DNA of 10,574 bases from contig SLPP01000243.1 of the NCBI GenBank assembly GCA_007131945.1, positions 1 to 10,574 of the forward strand, given 5' to 3'. The DNA comes from Paracoccaceae bacterium (GTDB lineage: Bacteria > Pseudomonadota > Alphaproteobacteria > Rhodobacterales > Rhodobacteraceae). The position numbers were made by a program, and so were the translations under genes. The notes under the pieces were generated by a model. The model was not told the DNA's origin. It saw only the letters and a list, made by a program, of their open reading frames with translations, and did not search any database. This document shows positions 7,616-10,574 of the stretch, piece by piece (within the stretch, counting starts at the first letter, position 1; every line of letters starts with the position of its first letter).

Positions 7616-10129
7616 TTACCTGATCTCGATCGGGGTGCGGCTCAGCACCTCCTGCGCCGAGACGTCGAGATAACGGAACTCGAAAAAGCCCGGCTGCGCG
7701 GGCAGGGTGAAGGTCGCCTCGGTCTCGTCCTCGATCCGCTGCGCCTCGACCCAAGTGAAGATCGCCTGGTCGGCGCGTGCCAGCGTGATGCGCCGGTCGC
7801 TGCCGTCCGAGCCGCCGGTCCAGGTGACGGTGACGGTCTCGCCGGGCGCGGCTCGGTCGGGGGCCGAGATGGAGACACCGGCCTCGAGCGCGGCGCGCGC
7901 GTCGAGCACCTCGAAGACATGGCTGTCGAGAACGGCGCGCCCCGCCTCCAGAATGTAGCGCGCCTCGTAAAGGCCGGTGGCCTCGGGCGCGTCGAAGGCA
8001 TGCATCGTGCCGGACTGGCCGGTGCGGCGCCAGGTGCCAAGCTCGCCCGGGTCCGCACCCATCGGCACGATGACGATCCGGTCGCGCGGATGGATGGTGT
8101 TCGACCAGGTTATTTCCAGCCGGTCGCCCTGCCGCACCTCGTCCGGGCCCGAGATCGACACGCTGGCCGCGACCACTTCCATGGGCGCGCTGGCGAGCGT
8201 GCGGTTGCCGGCCTGCAAGGTGTAGCGCAGCTCGTACATGCCCGGCTCGCCCGGCGCGGTGAGGTTCGCGGAGGTGTTGTTGCCCACGCGGGTCCAGATC
8301 CCTGTCTCGCCCTCGGGCGCGCCCATCGGCACGATGCCAACATAATCGCGCGGGTGGATCGTCGCGGACCATTCCAGCGTGATCGTTTCGCCCGCCGTGG
8401 CCGTTGCCGGGCCCGAAATCGAGGTCGCGGCGTCCACGACTTCCAGCGGCGCGCTGGCGAGCGTGCGATTGCCGGCCTGCAAGGTGTAGCGCAACTCGTA
8501 CATGCCGGATTCGCCCGGCGCGGTCAGGTTGGCGCTGGTATTGCGACCCACGCGGGTCCAGATCCCGGTCTCGCCTTCGGCCGCGCCCATCGGCACGATG
8601 CCGACATAGTCGCGCGGATGGATCGTCTGCGACCATTCCAGCGTGATCGTCTCGCCCGCCGTGGCGGTCGCCGGGCCCGAGATCGAGGTCGCGGCATCCA
8701 CGACTTCCAGCGGCGCCGAGGCGAGCGTGCGGTTACCCGCCTGCAAGGTGTAGCGCAACTCATACATGCCGGGCTCGCCGGGCGCGGTCAGGTTGGTCGA
8801 TGTACTGCGCCCCGTTCGGGTCCAGATCCCTGTCTCGCCCTCGGGCGCGCCCATCGGCACGATGCCCACATAGTCGCGCGGGTGGATCGTTTCGGACCAC
8901 TCAAGCGTGAGTGGCGCGCCCGCGGTCACGCTGGCCGGGCCGGCGATGGCGACCTCGGGCAGCGGCGCTTCGAGTTCGACCGTCAGCACTGTGTCGGTCT
9001 CGAGCCCTAAAGTGACCTGCGCCGCGCCGCTCAACTCGCCCGCATGCCCCTCGACCCGGTAGTCGGACGGCGGCAGCAAGAGCGTCGTCTCGGTGCCCGT
9101 GGCGGTCTCTTCCGTGGCGGTTTCGGTCGCAAGGTCGATCAGCGTCCAGTCGACATATGCGACCAGCGCGTCGGTCTCGGCATCAACGCCGGTCAGGGTC
9201 AGGGTGGCGAGGATCTTGTCGAGTGGGACGTCGCGGGTGCCGGTCATGCCGGCTTCTGCGGTCAGATCGAGCGTGCCCTTGAAGCCCGGCGCCTCGGCGT
9301 GGATGCGGTAGTCGCCGTCCTCCAGTACCGCCTCCAGCACCGACCGGCCCGCGGCCTCAATGATCGCCTGCTCGCTTGCCGCCTCGATCAGGGTCCAGTC
9401 GACCGCGGCGAGCGGCCTGCCGTCGCGGGCATCGATCGCGCGGAAACTCAACGCGGCAGGTTGCGGCGCGGGTTCGGGTTCGGTGACCGCGGCCAGCGCC
9501 TCGGCCAGTTCGGCGCCGGAACTTGCCTGAAAGAGCATCCCGCCGGTCGCTTCGGGCACGCAGGCAAGCGTGCCGACCTCCTCGCCGGTCAGTGCGAAAC
9601 CCACGACATGCGCGCGGATGTCGATCCCCTCGGCGGCGATCTCGGCAGCAAGCGCGCAAGGATCGCCGCCGCAATTTTCCAGCCCGTCGGTGACGAGGAT
9701 GATGTCGGCGGCCTCGGCGGTGGGCGGGATTTGCCCGCGGGCCAGCGCCAGGCTCGCGGTCAGGGGCGTCATCCCTTGCGGATTGAGCCCGCGAAGCCGG
9801 GCCGTCAGTTCGGCTGCGTCGTGCAGGCCAAGCTCGGCGATCACCTCGATATCGTCGCAATTGCCGCGCTGACGGTGGCCGTAGGCGATCACCGAAAGCG
9901 GCACGGCTGGGTCGCGGTTGGCGAAATATTCCTCCATCACGTCGCGCGCCACCTCGATGCGACTGATGTCCCCATCCATCCGGTTCCACATCGAGCCCGA
10001 GGCGTCGAAGACGATCACGCTTGCCCTGTCGGACGCGCTGTTGGATTGTCCGTCGGACGCCGTAACCGGGTTGCCGATCAGCCAGAAGCCGACGACCAGA
10101 CCAGCCAGGAGACAGCCGTTACGCCACAT
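7616..10129 (-). CDS. Secreted von Willebrand factor A protein with two carboxypeptidase-regulatory-like modules and five Ig-like repeats
   Basis: An 837-residue exported protein and first gene of the array. Residues 1-24 are a signal peptide (cleavage after VTA). The VWA domain (about 36-216) has a complete MIDAS: DASGS (D42, S44, S46), T121 in GMTPLT and D148 in VTDG, so divalent-metal-dependent ligand binding is expected. Conserved cysteines C91, C153, C158 and C190 could form disulfides. Residues about 225-305 and 308-386 are two beta-sandwich modules resembling carboxypeptidase regulatory-like domains, each with a VDWTLI motif (243-248, 326-331) and a DYR motif. Five Ig-like repeats follow, beginning near 393, 481, 569, 657 and 752. 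The first three are nearly identical (core IHPRDYVGIVPMG); the last two have diverged. The ATG at 10129 is chosen because it precedes the signal peptide and has TGAGGT 5 nt upstream. It probably acts as a surface or periplasmic adhesion or assembly protein; the ligand is unknown. Confidence 0.92.
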   Translation of the reverse strand: MWRNGCLLAGLVVGFWLIGNPVTASDGQSNSASDRASVIVFDASGSMWNRMDGDISRIEVARDVMEEYFANRDPAVPLSVIAYGHRQRGNCDDIEVIAELGLHDAAELTARLRGLNPQGMTPLTASLALARGQIPPTAEAADIILVTDGLENCGGDPCALAAEIAAEGIDIRAHVVGFALTGEEVGTLACVPEATGGMLFQASSGAELAEALAAVTEPEPAPQPAALSFRAIDARDGRPLAAVDWTLIEAASEQAIIEAAGRSVLEAVLEDGDYRIHAEAPGFKGTLDLTAEAGMTGTRDVPLDKILATLTLTGVDAETDALVAYVDWTLIDLATETATEETATGTETTLLLPPSDYRVEGHAGELSGAAQVTLGLETDTVLTVELEAPLPEVAIAGPASVTAGAPLTLEWSETIHPRDYVGIVPMGAPEGETGIWTRTGRSTSTNLTAPGEPGMYELRYTLQAGNRTLASAPLEVVDAATSISGPATATAGETITLEWSQTIHPRDYVGIVPMGAAEGETGIWTRVGRNTSANLTAPGESGMYELRYTLQAGNRTLASAPLEVVDAATSISGPATATAGETITLEWSATIHPRDYVGIVPMGAPEGETGIWTRVGNNTSANLTAPGEPGMYELRYTLQAGNRTLASAPMEVVAASVSISGPDEVRQGDRLEITWSNTIHPRDRIVIVPMGADPGELGTWRRTGQSGTMHAFDAPEATGLYEARYILEAGRAVLDSHVFEVLDARAALEAGVSISAPDRAAPGETVTVTWTGGSDGSDRRITLARADQAIFTWVEAQRIEDETEATFTLPAQPGFFEFRYLDVSAQEVLSRTPIEIR
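7892..8947 (-). repeat. Tandem 264-bp coding repeats (Ig-like modules)
   Basis: Four consecutive in-frame units of 264 bp (88 codons) lie at 8684-8947, 8420-8683, 8156-8419 and 7892-8155. By eye the second and third units differ at only about 6 of 88 residues, and the first differs from the second at about 14. The fourth is clearly diverged but keeps register. The DNA is also closely similar; for example the run ccacgacttccagcggcgc recurs at a 264-bp offset near 8435 and 8699. A fifth, more diverged protein repeat follows downstream. This points to fairly recent duplication or ongoing gene conversion, and the unit number may vary between strains. Confidence 0.9.
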
Positions 10130-10134
10130 GTCGC

Positions 10135-10140
10135 ACCTCA
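10135..10140 (-). promoter_or_regulatory. Ribosome binding site deciding the VWA gene start
   Basis: The minus strand reads TGAGGT, 5 nt before the ATG at 10129. The reading frame stays open a further 55 codons upstream to 10294, but that extension has no such site and would bury the signal peptide. The site therefore supports the shorter start. Confidence 0.75.
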
Positions 10141-10190
10141 CAATTCCAATGCTTTCATAGCGATAATGTGAAGGGCCCAGCTTGGACCGT

Positions 10191-10208
10191 GTTGCGCGAT
10201 CACGCAAC
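10191..10208. promoter_or_regulatory. Candidate operator: 18-bp palindrome upstream of the array
   Basis: The sequence GTTGCGCGATCACGCAAC is palindromic at 8 of 9 base-pair positions, with perfect 6-bp outer arms GTTGCG/CGCAAC. It lies 62 bp before the VWA start codon, within reach of a promoter. Such a site could bind a dimeric repressor or activator. No regulator gene is in the window, and the call rests on symmetry and position only. Confidence 0.35.
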
Positions 10209-10462
10209 CCCCGAGTCGGGACGACGATGTCCGATCCGGCTTTTCCGGGCAGTTGCTCTGGTAGGTGGCCCCATTGCGGACGGGCCGGTTTCACACAGCA
10301 GCCGGCCGAAGCCTATGCTCTCGCGCAGCGAAGGTCCGCTTGGTCCGCGCCACCGCCTTTGCCCCAAGATTTCACTGCGGTCGGCACGAATGGCGGCTCT
10401 GACGTGGCTGCGCCGCGGCATGTCATCAGTGCCGAAAGGCGGGAGTGGGCCGAGTGCGTCGA

Positions 10463-10574
10463 TCAGCGGAAGTTGGCTCGCTGCCCCACCCACTCCATCG
10501 GAAACGGCTCCCGCAGCCTCGCCAGCGTCACCTCCGGTCCCTGCTGCCCGTCCAGAATCGCCTCGACGATCTCC
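10463..10574 (-). CDS. C-terminal end of a putative large serine recombinase (partial; 5' part outside window)
   Basis: Only the last 36 codons and the TGA stop (10463-10465) are inside the window. The tail contains EIVEAILDGQQ, then VTLARLREPFPMEW and QR close to the stop. This matches the usual ending of alphaproteobacterial site-specific serine recombinases, where an (A/P)xIVEAIL(D/A)GxQP-type stretch precedes a hydrophobic (L/F)P(L/V/M)xWxxQR close. The catalytic resolvase domain and the DNA-binding region would lie beyond 10574, so activity cannot be judged; it could be an intact recombinase or a leftover fragment. It points the same way as the five-gene array, whose first start codon is 333 bp downstream. 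Its presence hints at mobile DNA to the right. Confidence 0.65.
   Translation of the reverse strand, partial: EIVEAILDGQQGPEVTLARLREPFPMEWVGQRANFR

Larger units (their letters stand above)
10130..10462. other. Intergenic region upstream of the five-gene array
   Basis: No gene is supported in these 333 bases; open frames here have no ribosome binding site or recognisable product. The region should contain the promoter of the leftward array, but I cannot identify a convincing -35/-10 pair. It holds an 18-bp palindrome (10191-10208), an inverted repeat GGCCGG/CCGGCC (10283-10288 and 10302-10307) without a T-tract, and a short direct repeat GGTCCGC (10333-10339 and 10342-10348). The 3' end of the recombinase-like gene enters from the right in the same direction, so read-through into the array is possible. 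Confidence 0.55.

Noticed and set aside
7371..9010. Long repetitive open frames on both strands across the Ig repeats (421 and 494 codons)
   Set aside because: Their repeats have the same 264-bp period as the true Ig repeats read in the wrong frame, and the sequence is His/Arg/Gly-rich without any motif.
10130..10294. 55-codon N-terminal extension of the VWA gene to an upstream start
   Set aside because: It would place a polar, Arg-rich segment before a good signal peptide, and only the ATG at 10129 has a suitable ribosome binding site.
10200..10493. Minus-strand 97-codon open frame overlapping the recombinase tail
   Set aside because: It overlaps the recognisable recombinase C-terminus in another frame and has no motif or ribosome binding site.

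Overview
The window looks like chromosomal DNA of a high-GC alphaproteobacterium, most likely Rhodobacterales. This rests on the strong G/C third-position bias and on the style of the recombinase tail at the right edge. It is an inference from composition and protein style, not a phylogenetic placement. No plasmid origin, CRISPR array or complete insertion sequence is visible.

Layout. At the left edge a complete tRNA-Ser(CGA) gene (24-113, + strand) is followed by a clear intrinsic terminator (138-165). A gene-free stretch (166-748) follows. The rest of the window is filled almost entirely by five leftward (minus-strand) genes in one tight, operon-like array. In transcription order these are: a secreted von Willebrand factor A protein with tandem Ig-like repeats (10129 to 7616); a multi-pass membrane protein of unknown function (7596 to 6616); an exported Sel1-repeat protein (6569 to 5751); an exported unrecognised protein built from two copies of a cysteine-bearing module (5622 to 4219); and a 1157-residue exported metzincin-type zinc metalloprotease with Ig-like domains (4222 to 749). 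The gaps are 19, 46 and 128 bp, and the last two genes overlap by 4 bp (ATGA). Upstream of the array lies a 333-bp intergenic region with a near-perfect 18-bp palindrome. At the right edge is the last 36 codons of a gene resembling the C-terminus of a large serine recombinase.

How the genes may work together. Four of the five products carry an N-terminal export signal, and the fifth is an integral membrane protein, so the array plausibly encodes an envelope or extracellular system. It would have a metal-dependent adhesion (VWA/MIDAS) protein, a membrane component, a Sel1 scaffold, a duplicated-domain partner and a zinc protease translated in coupling with that partner. I do not recognise this combination as a named system. 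The common function is inferred only from co-orientation, spacing and shared export signals. A structured 128-bp spacer with two mutually exclusive hairpins lies inside the array and may tune expression of its last two genes.
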